From the NCBI RefSeq assembly GCF_016107325.1, contig NZ_RCVT01000007.1:51948-115947 (forward strand): DNA of 64,000 bases. Direction: 5' to 3'. Source of the stretch: Sphingomonas sp. MA1305. GTDB lineage: Bacteria > Pseudomonadota > Alphaproteobacteria > Sphingomonadales > Sphingomonadaceae. The notes under the pieces were generated by a model. It did no database searches and had not been told where the DNA came from. It saw only the letters and a list, made by a program, of their open reading frames with translations. This document shows positions 8,774-16,591 of this stretch, in pieces (within the stretch, counting starts at the first letter, position 1; each line of letters opens with the position of its first letter). A program made the translations under genes and the position numbers.

Positions 8774-9181
8774 ATGGCGGGCATGACGATCGCAGGGCTG
8801 GCGCGCGAAGGTGGCGTGGGTGTCGAAACCGTGCGCTATTACCAGCGGCGCGGGCTTCTCGACGAGCCCGATCGGCCGAGCGGGTCCGGCACCGGTGGCG
8901 GTATCCGACGCTATGGTGCCGATGATGTGCGGCGGCTCCGCTTTATCCGTTCGGCACAGGCAGCCGGATTCACGCTCGAGCAGATCGGGGAGCTGCTGGC
9001 GCTGGATGCGACCAACGATCGTGCCCGTGCGCGGCAGCTCGCCATCGACCAAGTCGCGGCGCTGGATGCGAAGATCGATGATCTCGAGCGGGTGCGCGCC
9101 TCGCTTCACCGACTGGCGGCAGAGTGCGGTTCAGGATCGAAAGGCCCTTGCCCCATTTTGACTGCGTTCGACAATAACTGA
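8774..9181 (+). CDS. MerR-family regulator, CueR-like
   Basis: 135 residues from ATG 8774 (an ATG at 8783 is also possible). The N-terminus is the MerR winged helix (MTIAGLAREGGVGVETVRYYQRRGLL), followed by the long dimerisation helix. The C-terminus ends with a C-X7-C loop (ECGSGSKGPCPIL), the arrangement seen in CueR for Cu(I)/Ag(I); MerR(Hg) has C-X8-C plus a helix cysteine, which is missing here. It is therefore best read as a monovalent copper/silver sensor (inference). It faces the glutaredoxin-MauE gene across a shared promoter and lies downstream of cusCBAF. Confidence 0.82.
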   Translation: MAGMTIAGLAREGGVGVETVRYYQRRGLLDEPDRPSGSGTGGGIRRYGADDVRRLRFIRSAQAAGFTLEQIGELLALDATNDRARARQLAIDQVAALDAKIDDLERVRASLHRLAAECGSGSKGPCPILTAFDNN

Positions 9182-9195
9182 ACAGGATGGGACCA

Positions 9196-9342
9196 TCATA
9201 GCGTCCGCGCTGCAGGACTCCGGTGCTCTGCCGAGATGCCTAAAATGAGCGTAAGCGTTGGTAGCACGAACAGAGTGCGCAACGTCGCCGAGATCAGCCC
9301 ACCAATCACAACGGTCGCGAGCGGCTTCTGGACTTTCGCGCC
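9196..9342 (-). pseudogene. C-terminal remnant of a second CzcA/HME pump
   Basis: On the minus strand this frame encodes 48 residues including VQKPLATVVIGGLISATL and LFVLPTLTLILG, the conserved last membrane helix of CzcA-type RND pumps, then a short tail and TGA at 9196-9198. About 1000 upstream residues are absent. It joins, in a different frame, to the beginning of a CzcC-like gene. This is a deletion scar, not a functional gene. Confidence 0.8.
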
Positions 9343-9461
9343 AGCCCATGTGCGACGGCGTCGTCGAGCGTCAGCACCGGTCTCGATGGTACGGTTTGCG
9401 CCGCAACCGGTGACAGGCAGAGCAACAGAGTAGCGCCGGCAGCAGCGCGTGATGGTGGCAC
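9330..9461 (-). pseudogene. N-terminal remnant of a CzcC-like outer-membrane factor
   Basis: From a GTG at 9461, two bases after the CDF stop codon, the minus strand encodes 44 residues: a signal peptide (ATLLLCLSPVAAQ) and then PVLTLDDAVAHGLARKS, the normal start of CzcC/TolC-type proteins. The frame then runs into the czcA remnant one base out of phase, near GGCGCGAAAGTCC. Everything between the start of czcC and the end of czcA is gone. Confidence 0.72.
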
Positions 9462-9462
9462 T

Positions 9463-10095
9463 TCATGCGGGTTCGTTCATCTCGGTAAGGGCGCCGCGCG
9501 TGATGTCCCAGGCAGAGTGCAGGAACAGCAGCGCGATCACGCCGGCCACGGCGAGGTCCGGCCATGCTCTCCCCGTCCACGCCACCAGCCCGGCCGCGGC
9601 GATCACCGCGATGTTGGCGAGCGCATCGTTGCGGCTGAAGAGCCAGATCGCCCTGACATTTGCGTCGCCCTCACGAAAACGGGCTAGGACAAGGGCAGCG
9701 CTAACGTTGATGACCAGTGCTACGACCCCGATTCCGCCCATCAGATCGGCTTCCGGAGCCACAGCGGTCATGGCGCGCCAAATCGCAAAAGCGATCACGC
9801 CCAAGCCCAATGCACCGAGGAACAAGCCCTGAGCGAGAGCTACCCGGGATCGGGCAGCGGCGGTCCAGCCCAGCGCGATGAGCCCGAAAAGCGAGATCGT
9901 ACCGTCCCCGATGAAGTCGAGGGCGTCAGCCTTCAGCGCTTGGCTGTCGGCTACAAACCCGCCGACGATCTCCATTAAGCCGAAGCCAAGGTTCAGCAAC
10001 ACGACGATCCACAGCGCGCGCCGGTAGGCAGGGTCGTGCTCGGCCCGCTTCGAGTCCCCCGTGCAACCGCACGAGGAGGATTCACTTCCGGTCAT
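9463..10095 (-). CDS. cation diffusion facilitator-type metal exporter (short)
   Basis: 210 residues. A Cys-bearing N-terminus (SSSCGCTGDSKRAEHD) is followed by six hydrophobic helices. HDPAYRRALWIVVLLN and DALDFIGDGTIS in helix 2, plus SRNDALANIAVI in helix 5, match the CDF metal sites (D..D in both helices, with HD..xD changes). It resembles the CzcD/DmeF/CDF-like group that exports Zn, Co, Cd or similar cations, without the usual cytoplasmic C-terminal domain, so it is shorter than the about 300-residue norm. Its promoter has the MerR dyad, and ATG 10095 lies only about 7 bases from the -10 box. The CzcC remnant follows it directly, so it once led a czcD-czcCBA-like operon. Confidence 0.82.
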   Translation of the reverse strand: MTGSESSSCGCTGDSKRAEHDPAYRRALWIVVLLNLGFGLMEIVGGFVADSQALKADALDFIGDGTISLFGLIALGWTAAARSRVALAQGLFLGALGLGVIAFAIWRAMTAVAPEADLMGGIGVVALVINVSAALVLARFREGDANVRAIWLFSRNDALANIAVIAAAGLVAWTGRAWPDLAVAGVIALLFLHSAWDITRGALTEMNEPA

Positions 10096-10101
10096 ACCTG
10101 C

Positions 10102-10132
10102 CCCCTACAATCTACAGCCACTGTAGCAGTAA
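10102..10132 (-). promoter_or_regulatory. MerR-type operator/promoter of the CDF gene
   Basis: Minus strand: -35 TTACTG (10127-10132), 19-base spacer (10108-10126), -10 TAGGGG (10102-10107). The spacer contains the perfect inverted repeat CTACAG-TGG-CTGTAG (10112-10126). The same layout precedes the FTR1 and protease genes. Predicted transcription start coincides with the ATG at 10095, so the mRNA may be leaderless. Confidence 0.75.
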
Positions 10133-10170
10133 GAACAAACGTCACAAATCTGGAAGCACCGCCAAACACG

Positions 10171-12192
10171 TTACTCGGCCGGCGCAAGATCACGTGCCTC
10201 GGTGCCCTCGCGACGATTGATCGAGAAGCCAACGGCGATCGCAACTGCCATAAGGAGCTGGGCGGTAATGGACTGCCATGTGGGGAACACGCCGAGCATC
10301 GACAGCCGGGGCGCTTCGGCAATCGGCGCGATGTTGATGATGCCAGCCTCCTGAAGTGCTGCCACACCTTTGCCGGCGAGAACCACCGTCAAACCTGCCA
10401 TCAGCCATGAGCTATAGGCAAAGAACTTCGCGATTGGGATCTGCCGGCTATAGCGCAGCATCGCCCAAGCAATCACGCCGAGAACCCCGACAGCCGTTCC
10501 GGCGCCAGCGAGCAGCGCACCGCCATTACCTTGGGTCCACAAGGCTGCGTAGAATAGGATTGTCTCGAAAACCTCCCGATAGACTACGACGAACGCGAGC
10601 CCGAACAGAAACCAGGCAGAGCGACCCGACAAGGCGTGGGTCATCTTCGCCCGGATGTAGCGCTGCCATTGGTCGGCTTGCGCCTTGCCGTGCATCCATA
10701 TGCCGACCGAGAGCAGGACCACGGCGGCGAACAGCGATCCGAAGCCTTCCGTCAGCTCCCGGCTCGCACCGCTTATGCCGATCGCATAGGTCGCAACGAC
10801 CCAGGTCAAAAGGCCGGCAGCAAGAGCCCCCACCCAGCCGCCGTGAACGTATGGAAGCGCTTCCGACCGGTCCGCCTTACGCAGGAACGCGATCATGGCG
10901 ACCACGATCAGCAGCGCTTCCATTCCCTCGCGCAGCAGGATCGTGAAAGCACCAAGGAAAGTCGAAGCATTGCTAGAGGCGTTGGGAGCCAGCGCGGCCT
11001 CGGCATCGTCGAACAGGCTGTTGAGAACGAGAACCCGGTTCGCCAAATCGTCAGGAGCGGCGCCTTGATCGACCGCGGCGCGATACTCACCCATCGCGCC
11101 TTCGATCCTGGCGAGCAGCGTGGCGTCGCGGGCACCCAGCGTCGGCTCGACCGGCTCAAAACCGTCCAGGTACGCCGACAGCGCCATTCCCTTCGCAGCA
11201 GCGCTATCACCTTTGCGAGCCGCATCAAGGCTCGCCGCCAACTTCTGACGAACGAGCGACAGCGACGCCGGAGCCTGTTCGATCACGGCTTCCGGGTGGC
11301 GGCGTAGATAAGCCATGGCCGCCCGCGCCCGCTGCTCACCCAATTTGCCAGCGAGGGAGGCTGGCGTGAGGCCTACAAGGGCCTTGAGGTCCGGGATTTG
11401 GTCGCGCAGCGCCGGATCGGCTTTCCAGAGGCGCTCGCCGAGCCGCGCCTGTTCGTCGCTGAAGGCAAAGCTGCCGGCGCGGAATGCCAGCGCCCATCGA
11501 TCCTGGCTCGGCAGATCGGCGAAGCTCTGCATCGCCGTTCCGTCGATACCTTGGCTGATCACTTGATAGAGCGCGAACACGCTGCGCTGACGGGCGCGAT
11601 CGGCATCGGTAAACGCGATCGGGGGCGTGGTCAGCTTCGCCGCACTAGGGCCATGCCCATCTCCAGTAGCACCGTGGCAAGCGGCGCAAGTCGAACCGAA
11701 CAAAGCTTCGCCACGTGCAAAGCTCGGGGGAGCGGTCGGGGCGAGCGGCACGGGGTAAGCTTGCAGCAGATCAGCCGCGAGCCCGTGTGCCAACGCGGAG
11801 ACCTCCTGGGGCGACCTCTGGCGGACGATCAGGCCTTGCAAGCGTGCCGCACCCGAGATCAACGCCGCTCGCTCGGGCTTGATCGGCAGAGCCGCAAGAC
11901 GTGAGGAAACGGAGCCTGCAAACTCCTTCATCTCGGCATATTCGGACGCGCTCTTGATACGGCCGCGATCGACGGCCCCCTCGTAATCAACGGCAACATA
12001 GTCGAGCAGTCGCCAGGCAGTTTGCACATCGTTCGGGTCGGCCGCGGGCGCGGCGCGCAACGTGGAAATGGGCACAATGAGCCCGAGTAGGATCAGGAGC
12101 GCGACAACGATCAGCCGCACCGGGGCGGCGTGGATCGCGCGGTCAAAAGGCGCGCCGTCGACGTTGAAATGGCGAAGATACACGGGAAACAT
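10171..12192 (-). CDS. FTR1-family metal permease fused to cytochrome c domain (PbrT-like)
   Basis: 673 residues. After an N-terminal signal/anchor (about 27-48) comes a periplasmic region with a single c-type heme site CAACH (169-173), then a seven-helix FTR1 permease domain in the C-terminal about 270 residues. The two REXXE metal/iron motifs are visible as REGME and REVFE. Fungal FTR1 couples iron uptake to oxidation; bacterial cytochrome-FTR1 fusions occur as EfeU-like proteins and as PbrT in lead-resistance operons. The MerR operator and neighbours here favour a PbrT-like role in divalent metal handling, but iron uptake cannot be excluded. ATG 12192 is used; a GTG at 12120 is an alternative that would leave a normal leader. 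Confidence 0.85.
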   Translation of the reverse strand: MFPVYLRHFNVDGAPFDRAIHAAPVRLIVVALLILLGLIVPISTLRAAPAADPNDVQTAWRLLDYVAVDYEGAVDRGRIKSASEYAEMKEFAGSVSSRLAALPIKPERAALISGAARLQGLIVRQRSPQEVSALAHGLAADLLQAYPVPLAPTAPPSFARGEALFGSTCAACHGATGDGHGPSAAKLTTPPIAFTDADRARQRSVFALYQVISQGIDGTAMQSFADLPSQDRWALAFRAGSFAFSDEQARLGERLWKADPALRDQIPDLKALVGLTPASLAGKLGEQRARAAMAYLRRHPEAVIEQAPASLSLVRQKLAASLDAARKGDSAAAKGMALSAYLDGFEPVEPTLGARDATLLARIEGAMGEYRAAVDQGAAPDDLANRVLVLNSLFDDAEAALAPNASSNASTFLGAFTILLREGMEALLIVVAMIAFLRKADRSEALPYVHGGWVGALAAGLLTWVVATYAIGISGASRELTEGFGSLFAAVVLLSVGIWMHGKAQADQWQRYIRAKMTHALSGRSAWFLFGLAFVVVYREVFETILFYAALWTQGNGGALLAGAGTAVGVLGVIAWAMLRYSRQIPIAKFFAYSSWLMAGLTVVLAGKGVAALQEAGIINIAPIAEAPRLSMLGVFPTWQSITAQLLMAVAIAVGFSINRREGTEARDLAPAE

Positions 12193-12198
12193 GCCGGC

Positions 12199-12229
12199 TC
12201 TCTACAACCTCCAGCCACTATAGAAGCAA
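12199..12229 (-). promoter_or_regulatory. MerR-type operator/promoter of the FTR1 gene
   Basis: Minus strand: -35 TTGCTT (12224-12229), 19-base spacer (12205-12223) carrying CTATAG-TGG-CTGGAG, and -10 TAGAGA (12199-12204). It matches the CDF and protease promoters in spacing and dyad. The ATG at 12192 falls at the expected transcription start. Confidence 0.75.
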
Positions 12230-12274
12230 GCGATTTGAGAGCCGCTCGCAGTAGCGCCGCATCGAGTGGTGGCT

Positions 12275-13507
12275 TCAGTAGTAGTCAGCAAGCGTGAGCA
12301 TGCGCGTTGTGCCGTCTGCGAGCCTAAGCGCTATCCGGTCTCCGGCGCGGCCATAGCGCCACTGCCAGAGCCGGCCGCGGATGTAGGATCTGTCGATCGC
12401 AATGCCGTTCACCGCCACGATCCGCTCGCCAATCAACCATCCCGCCCTTGCCGCCGGGCTGCTGATCGCCACGTGAATGACCGCAAGATCTGTCGGGGAG
12501 GCCACGAGGCCGAGGCCACTTCGATCCTTCAGCATCGGCAGACGCGCTTGAAGCCGTGCCGGTCGCAACCACAGGCGTCCGAGGGCGACGTCCAGCACAA
12601 TATTAAACTGCCCCAGCAGCGGCATCCCGATGTTGCCCACCGTGCTCGCCGAGGCCCATCGATCCAGGGCGAGGGCCGGGACTGCCTCTGTCAACAGCCC
12701 GCCCAGGCTCACCTTGTCGGCAGTGAACGTCTTGACGATCTGCACACCCTCGACCCCGCCCAGCGCTGCGGTTGAGTGAGGCCGGTCGGCGAGCGAGCGG
12801 TGCGCATCGAGATAGGCAGAGGACAACATCAGTGCAGATGAGCTGCCGGTATCGAGCATCAGCAGTATCGGCCCAGAGCCATTCACCGACGCGCGGAGGA
12901 GGAGTTCCTGTCTGGCACCCCGCTCGAGCGGGAGCATCGTCCATCCTTCTCCACCGAGGAAGCTCCCATTCTTTCCGAATGCGAACTGTTTTCTCTCAAA
13001 ATTCAGGACAACGCAGCCGCCGACAAGCACGTCGGCTCCGAGCATCATGTCGATCGGTCTTCCATATGCCGCAGAGATCGCGGCGAGATCAGCAACGATG
13101 GCAAAAGACAGAACATGGGCTTCGCCGGCCAGCGTCACCTCGACATTGCGAACCAATTCAACTGCGGCCCGGCTGCTAAGGCCGGATATTGTTCGAGGTT
13201 CGAGGCCCACCATACCGAGTTTTGCGGCAAGCGGGCGGCTGATGATCGAGGCCCCGCTTCCAGTGTCGAGCACTGCCTCAATGTCGGCGCCCGCGACCTT
13301 CGTCGGGACAAGCAGGGTGTCGCCTGTTCCCACTTCCAAAGGATGCCAGCTTGGAGGTTCGACGAAGCCGGGCCAGTACGATCCGGATCGAGGCCCCCTG
13401 CTCACAGCAGCGGTAGAGATGCTGGCCCCGAGAAGCCCGCTGCCGAGCTGCTTCAACACCCTTCGACGGCTTAAATACCCCGCCGCGGCTCCGTCCACGC
13501 GGTCCAC
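12275..13507 (-). CDS. retropepsin-like aspartic protease with PDZ domain
   Basis: 410 residues from GTG 13507, which has a good ribosome site (GGAAGGA) seven bases upstream. The N-terminus has a Tat-like SRRRVLKQLGSG signal. Two retropepsin-type repeats follow, each with an active-site motif: VLDTGSGAS near residue 80 and MLDTGSSSAL near residue 218. A C-terminal PDZ-like segment (GLGLVAS...AARAGWLIGERIVAVNG) closes the protein. It is likely a periplasmic protease or peptide-binding protein. Having both DTG motifs in one chain means it can form the bilobed site without dimerising. It is controlled by the same MerR operator type as the CDF and FTR1 genes, so a metal-stress quality-control role is inferred. 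Confidence 0.82.
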   Translation of the reverse strand: MDRVDGAAAGYLSRRRVLKQLGSGLLGASISTAAVSRGPRSGSYWPGFVEPPSWHPLEVGTGDTLLVPTKVAGADIEAVLDTGSGASIISRPLAAKLGMVGLEPRTISGLSSRAAVELVRNVEVTLAGEAHVLSFAIVADLAAISAAYGRPIDMMLGADVLVGGCVVLNFERKQFAFGKNGSFLGGEGWTMLPLERGARQELLLRASVNGSGPILLMLDTGSSSALMLSSAYLDAHRSLADRPHSTAALGGVEGVQIVKTFTADKVSLGGLLTEAVPALALDRWASASTVGNIGMPLLGQFNIVLDVALGRLWLRPARLQARLPMLKDRSGLGLVASPTDLAVIHVAISSPAARAGWLIGERIVAVNGIAIDRSYIRGRLWQWRYGRAGDRIALRLADGTTRMLTLADYY

Positions 13508-13548
13508 TTAATCCTTCCCACCCCGGCCCCGTTGCCGGAATGGAGGTG

Positions 13549-13579
13549 CTGCTACATGCTACAGTCGCTAGAGGATCAA
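13549..13579 (-). promoter_or_regulatory. MerR-type operator/promoter of the protease gene
   Basis: Minus strand: -35 TTGATC (13574-13579), 19-base spacer (13555-13573) with CTCTAG-CGA-CTGTAG (13559-13573), and -10 TAGCAG (13549-13554). A 35-base leader with an SD sequence separates it from the GTG start. It begins 17 bases downstream of the merR stop. Confidence 0.75.
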
Positions 13580-13595
13580 GCCGTATAATCGGGCC

Positions 13596-13994
13596 TTACG
13601 CAACAGGTCGCGCGATAGCCTGGATGACCCGGCATTCCGCCATCGTCTTGGCGCAACAGCCTGCCGCGCTCATTGAGGCAAGTTCATCCCGCAGCGCACC
13701 GAGCTGGCGAAGCCGCTCCTCGACGTCAGCAAGGTGGCGCGACGCGATGTCAGTCGCTTCCGAACAGTCGCGCTCAGGTTGGTCGGCGAGCGCCAGCAAC
13801 GAGCGGATCTCATCGATCGAGAACCCGAGCCGTCGGGCATTGCGAATGAAATTGAGACGATCGACGTCCGGGAGACCATAGGTGCGCCGCCCCGACGCGG
13901 TACGAGCGGGCCGGCCGAGCAGTTCGATTTCTTCATAGAACCGTATGGTTGTGACTTTGGTCGCGGTAGCGCTTGCCAATTCACCGATCTGCAT
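13596..13994 (-). CDS. MerR-family divalent metal sensor (PbrR/ZntR/CadR-like)
   Basis: 132 residues from ATG 13994, preceded by GGAAGGAAG; longer starts run into the resolvase gene. MQIGELASATATKVTTIRFYEEIELLG is the MerR DNA-binding start. Three cysteine positions match divalent-metal sensors: one at the start of the dimer helix (RDCSEA) and a C-terminal loop with C-X7-C (GCCAKTMAEC). That set is found in ZntR, CadR and PbrR. Three operators with 19-base spacers lie in front of the CDF, FTR1 and protease genes, which it probably activates. Its own start lies inside the resolvase 3' end (14-base overlap), so its original promoter was probably replaced. Confidence 0.87.
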   Translation of the reverse strand: MQIGELASATATKVTTIRFYEEIELLGRPARTASGRRTYGLPDVDRLNFIRNARRLGFSIDEIRSLLALADQPERDCSEATDIASRHLADVEERLRQLGALRDELASMSAAGCCAKTMAECRVIQAIARPVA

Positions 13995-14574
13995 CGAGAC
14001 TTCCTTCCGCACCGATGACATCCTGTTCCGGTGCCGGAAGATGCCGGTACAGGGTCGGAACCGAGACGCCGATCGCCGGCGCAATCTCCCGCATCGGCAT
14101 CCCGGAGGCCACTAGCTTGCGAGCCGCCTCGAGTCGTTTGGGGGTCATCACCGTTTTCCGGCCGCCGACCCTGCCCTCACGCCGGGCGACCATCAGCGCA
14201 GCCGTCGTGCGCTCCCTATTAAGATCGCGCTCCATTTCCGCCATCGCAGCCATGATGTGGAAGACGAGCTTGCCAGCAGTGCCGGCCGTGTCGATCCCGT
14301 CCGTCAACGATCGGAGGCCAATGCCGCGCTCCGCCAAGTCAGCGGCGAGATCGACCAGGCCCTTCATCGTCCGACCGAGACGATCGAGTTTCCAGACCAC
14401 CAGCACATCGCCCGCTCGGGCGTGCGAAAGCGCGTCGGCCAACCCTATGCGGTTCGCCTTGGCGCCGCTTGCCTTGTCGCTGAACGTCCGCTCACATCCT
14501 GCCTCGCGCAGTGCGTCGAGTTGAGGTGTCAGATCCTGTTCGGGGGTCGAGACCCTGGCGTAGCCGATCAGCAT
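13981..14574 (-). CDS. tnpR: Tn3-type serine resolvase
   Basis: 197 residues of the resolvase/invertase family. The catalytic serine is in GYARVST near residue 9, followed by the conserved KLDRLGRT and MAEMERDLNRERT segments, and a C-terminal helix-turn-helix (GMPMREIAPAIGVSVPTLYRHL). Such enzymes resolve cointegrates of Tn3-family transposons at a res site. No transposase (tnpA) is present in the window, so it is an orphan left from a mobile element or a plasmid multimer-resolution system. Its stop lies inside the start of the merR gene, coupling both. Confidence 0.9.
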   Translation of the reverse strand: MLIGYARVSTPEQDLTPQLDALREAGCERTFSDKASGAKANRIGLADALSHARAGDVLVVWKLDRLGRTMKGLVDLAADLAERGIGLRSLTDGIDTAGTAGKLVFHIMAAMAEMERDLNRERTTAALMVARREGRVGGRKTVMTPKRLEAARKLVASGMPMREIAPAIGVSVPTLYRHLPAPEQDVIGAEGSLDADR

Positions 14575-14577
14575 GAC

Positions 14578-14700
14578 GCATTCTCAAAACTCATCCCGCG
14601 CCCCTAGCACGGGCCTCAGCAATCGAGAATGTGTTTTGATACGCCCGCCACCCCTGCTAAGCGTTCTCACATGGTGGCGCATCAAAATCGATCGTGGCTG
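14578..14700. other. candidate res recombination region
   Basis: The 123 bases upstream of the resolvase hold three related words: CATTCTCAAAACTCAT (14579-14594), GAGAATGTGTTTTGAT (14625-14640, inverted) and GTTCTCA...ATCAAAATC (14663-14689). Repeated TTCTC and CAAAA blocks in both orientations just upstream of tnpR are what a three-subsite res region looks like. Subsite borders are my guess. Confidence 0.45.
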
Positions 14701-14771
14701 TTGAAAAAGTCCTACTGAAGGCTGCCGATCGTCTGTCGAAATCGCCTTTTTAGATTATGCGAGAGGTTTGC

Positions 14772-15254
14772 TTATCCGGTTCCACCTGAGACATCAGGAG
14801 CCACCTTGGGGTCGGGATCCTGTGCCTTGCCGGTTGCGGGTGCCGCTTTCTGGCTCGGCATAGCGGTGAGATAAGCAACGATCGCGTCAACGTCCTTCTC
14901 GGCCACCGGCGCCTTGTACACCTCACGCATCTTGGTGACGGTCGCCTTCCACTGGTCCGCCGATAGCGCAGGCTGAGTTAGCGCCATGCTGGCCGAGTGG
15001 CACGAAGTGCAGTTGGCGTTGATGACGTCGGCGTGCGGACCATCGGGGTAGGTAGCGTCATCGACCGGCAGGTCGACGCTGGTCGAGGCGAGCGAAAAGC
15101 CGCGGGCTGAGACGCTGGTGGGCGGTGCCGGCTCGGATTTCTCGGAGATCGGGGCAGGCGCCTTGCGGCTGCTCGGCGCCCCGATCGAGACGAGGATAAT
15201 GCCGGTCAGGCCGATCAGGCCAGCGGCCATGATGCCGGGAGACGGGGTCTTCAT
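14772..15254 (-). CDS. sorB: sulfite dehydrogenase cytochrome c subunit
   Basis: 160 residues with an N-terminal hydrophobic signal/anchor (about 9-26) and one c-type heme motif NCTSCH (82-86 region). The domain ending in IVAYLTAMPS is a typical small class I cytochrome fold. The C-terminus is Pro/Ala/Asp rich. It lies 12 bases after the molybdenum sulfite dehydrogenase gene, the usual sorAB order, and would take the two electrons from sulfite oxidation to the respiratory cytochrome pool in the periplasm. Confidence 0.85.
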   Translation of the reverse strand: MKTPSPGIMAAGLIGLTGIILVSIGAPSSRKAPAPISEKSEPAPPTSVSARGFSLASTSVDLPVDDATYPDGPHADVINANCTSCHSASMALTQPALSADQWKATVTKMREVYKAPVAEKDVDAIVAYLTAMPSQKAAPATGKAQDPDPKVAPDVSGGTG

Positions 15255-15266
15255 GCTACTCGCTCC

Positions 15267-16502
15267 TCAGGCCGCGATGATGGTGGTGGTCTCGATATTG
15301 CCGCGCATGAACCCGCCCGGGTTCCAGATCGGCTTCATCGGCTGGGCGACACCGTTGGTGTTCCAGCAGCGCACCATGATCGGGTTGGCACCGCGTCGCA
15401 GCGGCACGCGACCATCCCACCGACGGAAGCTGTACCTGCCCTCGTCCGCTCCGAGCGTCGTCCTGTACCAGGTGCGGCCTCCGTCCGACGACACATCGAC
15501 CTTGGCGACGCCGCAATCGCCGCCCATTGCGATGCCGCCGACCGGGATCGACGCTTCATAGGCGATCGCCTGACCATCGGGCAGGCTGGTCATCCAGCTA
15601 CGCGGGATCATGCGATTGATCGGTACGGTCGGGAAGTCCTTGGCACCGGGCGCGACATTCGCGCCGGGTGTCGCGGGGATCTTGTAGGCCTTGGCCATCC
15701 AATACTGGTCGTCAGGGCCGGGCAGTACCTCGATCGCGTTCAGCATCTTGACCCAATAGGTCGAGTACCAGCCCGGCACGATCAGCCGGCAGGGAAAGCC
15801 GTTGAGGAGCGGCAGTTGCTCGCCGTTCATGCCGAAGGCGATCATGACCTCGCCGTCGCGGGCATGGTCGATGTCGAGTGCCTTCTCGAAGTCAGGAGCG
15901 CCCGCCACGACCGGCTGATCGAGGGCGCCGAAGCGCACCTGCACCGCGCCTGCCTTGACCCCGGCGAGGTCGAGCACGTCGCGCAGGCGAACGCCGAGCC
16001 ACTTGGCGTTGCCCATCGCGCCATTGCCCCATTGCGCGCCGGCGACGCGCGGCTGGAACAGCCCGCGGCTGTTGCCCGAGCACTGGTTCACCGCCGCCAT
16101 CTCGACCCGTGGAAGGCGCAGCAGCTGAGCGAGGCTGATCGACAGCGGCCGATTGACGTGGCCGAAGACGTTGAGGCGGAAACTTTCGACGTCGATCGAG
16201 GTCGGTATGTCGGCCCAGTGCCAGCGGACGAAGAACTGGTCGTTGGGCGTGAACACCGACTTGTCGAAGACCTCCATCGGCGTCTCCAGCAAGGGTGGAT
16301 GGACGCGCTGGAGGATCATGCTGCCCTTGCCGGGAAAGGCGCTGGTCATCGGCCGCTCGGCATTGCCGCCGGGCAGCTTCAGGTCGACGAGCTGCTGCGC
16401 CAGTGCCGGCGCGGCGGCAAGGCCGGCGGTGCCGAGCGCGGCATGGCTGAGGAAGCGGCGACGGCTGGTCTCACTCGCCAGCCCGGCGTCGAAATTGTCC
16501 AT
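15267..16502 (-). CDS. sorA: periplasmic sulfite dehydrogenase, molybdenum subunit
   Basis: 411 residues from ATG 16502; the same frame is open further upstream, but this start puts a Tat signal (SRRRFLSHAALGTAGLAAAPALA) at residues 13-35. The protein has the sulfite-oxidase molybdopterin domain with the Mo-ligating cysteine in AVNQCSGNSRG near residue 141 and the C-terminal dimerisation domain (GDCGVAKVDVSSDGGRTW). It oxidises sulfite to sulfate and reduces the adjacent cytochrome. Gene order sorA-sorB on the minus strand, with a TDT transporter and a LysR regulator upstream, fits a sulfite detoxification unit. Confidence 0.92.
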   Translation of the reverse strand: MDNFDAGLASETSRRRFLSHAALGTAGLAAAPALAQQLVDLKLPGGNAERPMTSAFPGKGSMILQRVHPPLLETPMEVFDKSVFTPNDQFFVRWHWADIPTSIDVESFRLNVFGHVNRPLSISLAQLLRLPRVEMAAVNQCSGNSRGLFQPRVAGAQWGNGAMGNAKWLGVRLRDVLDLAGVKAGAVQVRFGALDQPVVAGAPDFEKALDIDHARDGEVMIAFGMNGEQLPLLNGFPCRLIVPGWYSTYWVKMLNAIEVLPGPDDQYWMAKAYKIPATPGANVAPGAKDFPTVPINRMIPRSWMTSLPDGQAIAYEASIPVGGIAMGGDCGVAKVDVSSDGGRTWYRTTLGADEGRYSFRRWDGRVPLRRGANPIMVRCWNTNGVAQPMKPIWNPGGFMRGNIETTTIIAA

Positions 16503-16591
16503 GACAAGGCTCTCCTGTGGCCAGTCACGCTGGCGGATCAAAGGGGCATTCTGCAAGTGATCGGACCGACTGATCCGATCATCATGGCGGA

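Noticed and set aside
10171..12192. Calling the FTR1 gene an iron-uptake gene
   Set aside because: The MerR operator and metal neighbours point to PbrT-like function; iron uptake remains only an alternative.
14700..14771. Transposon terminal repeat near TTGAAAAAGTCC
   Set aside because: The motif resembles IS ends, but no partner repeat or transposase is in reach, so no element is called.
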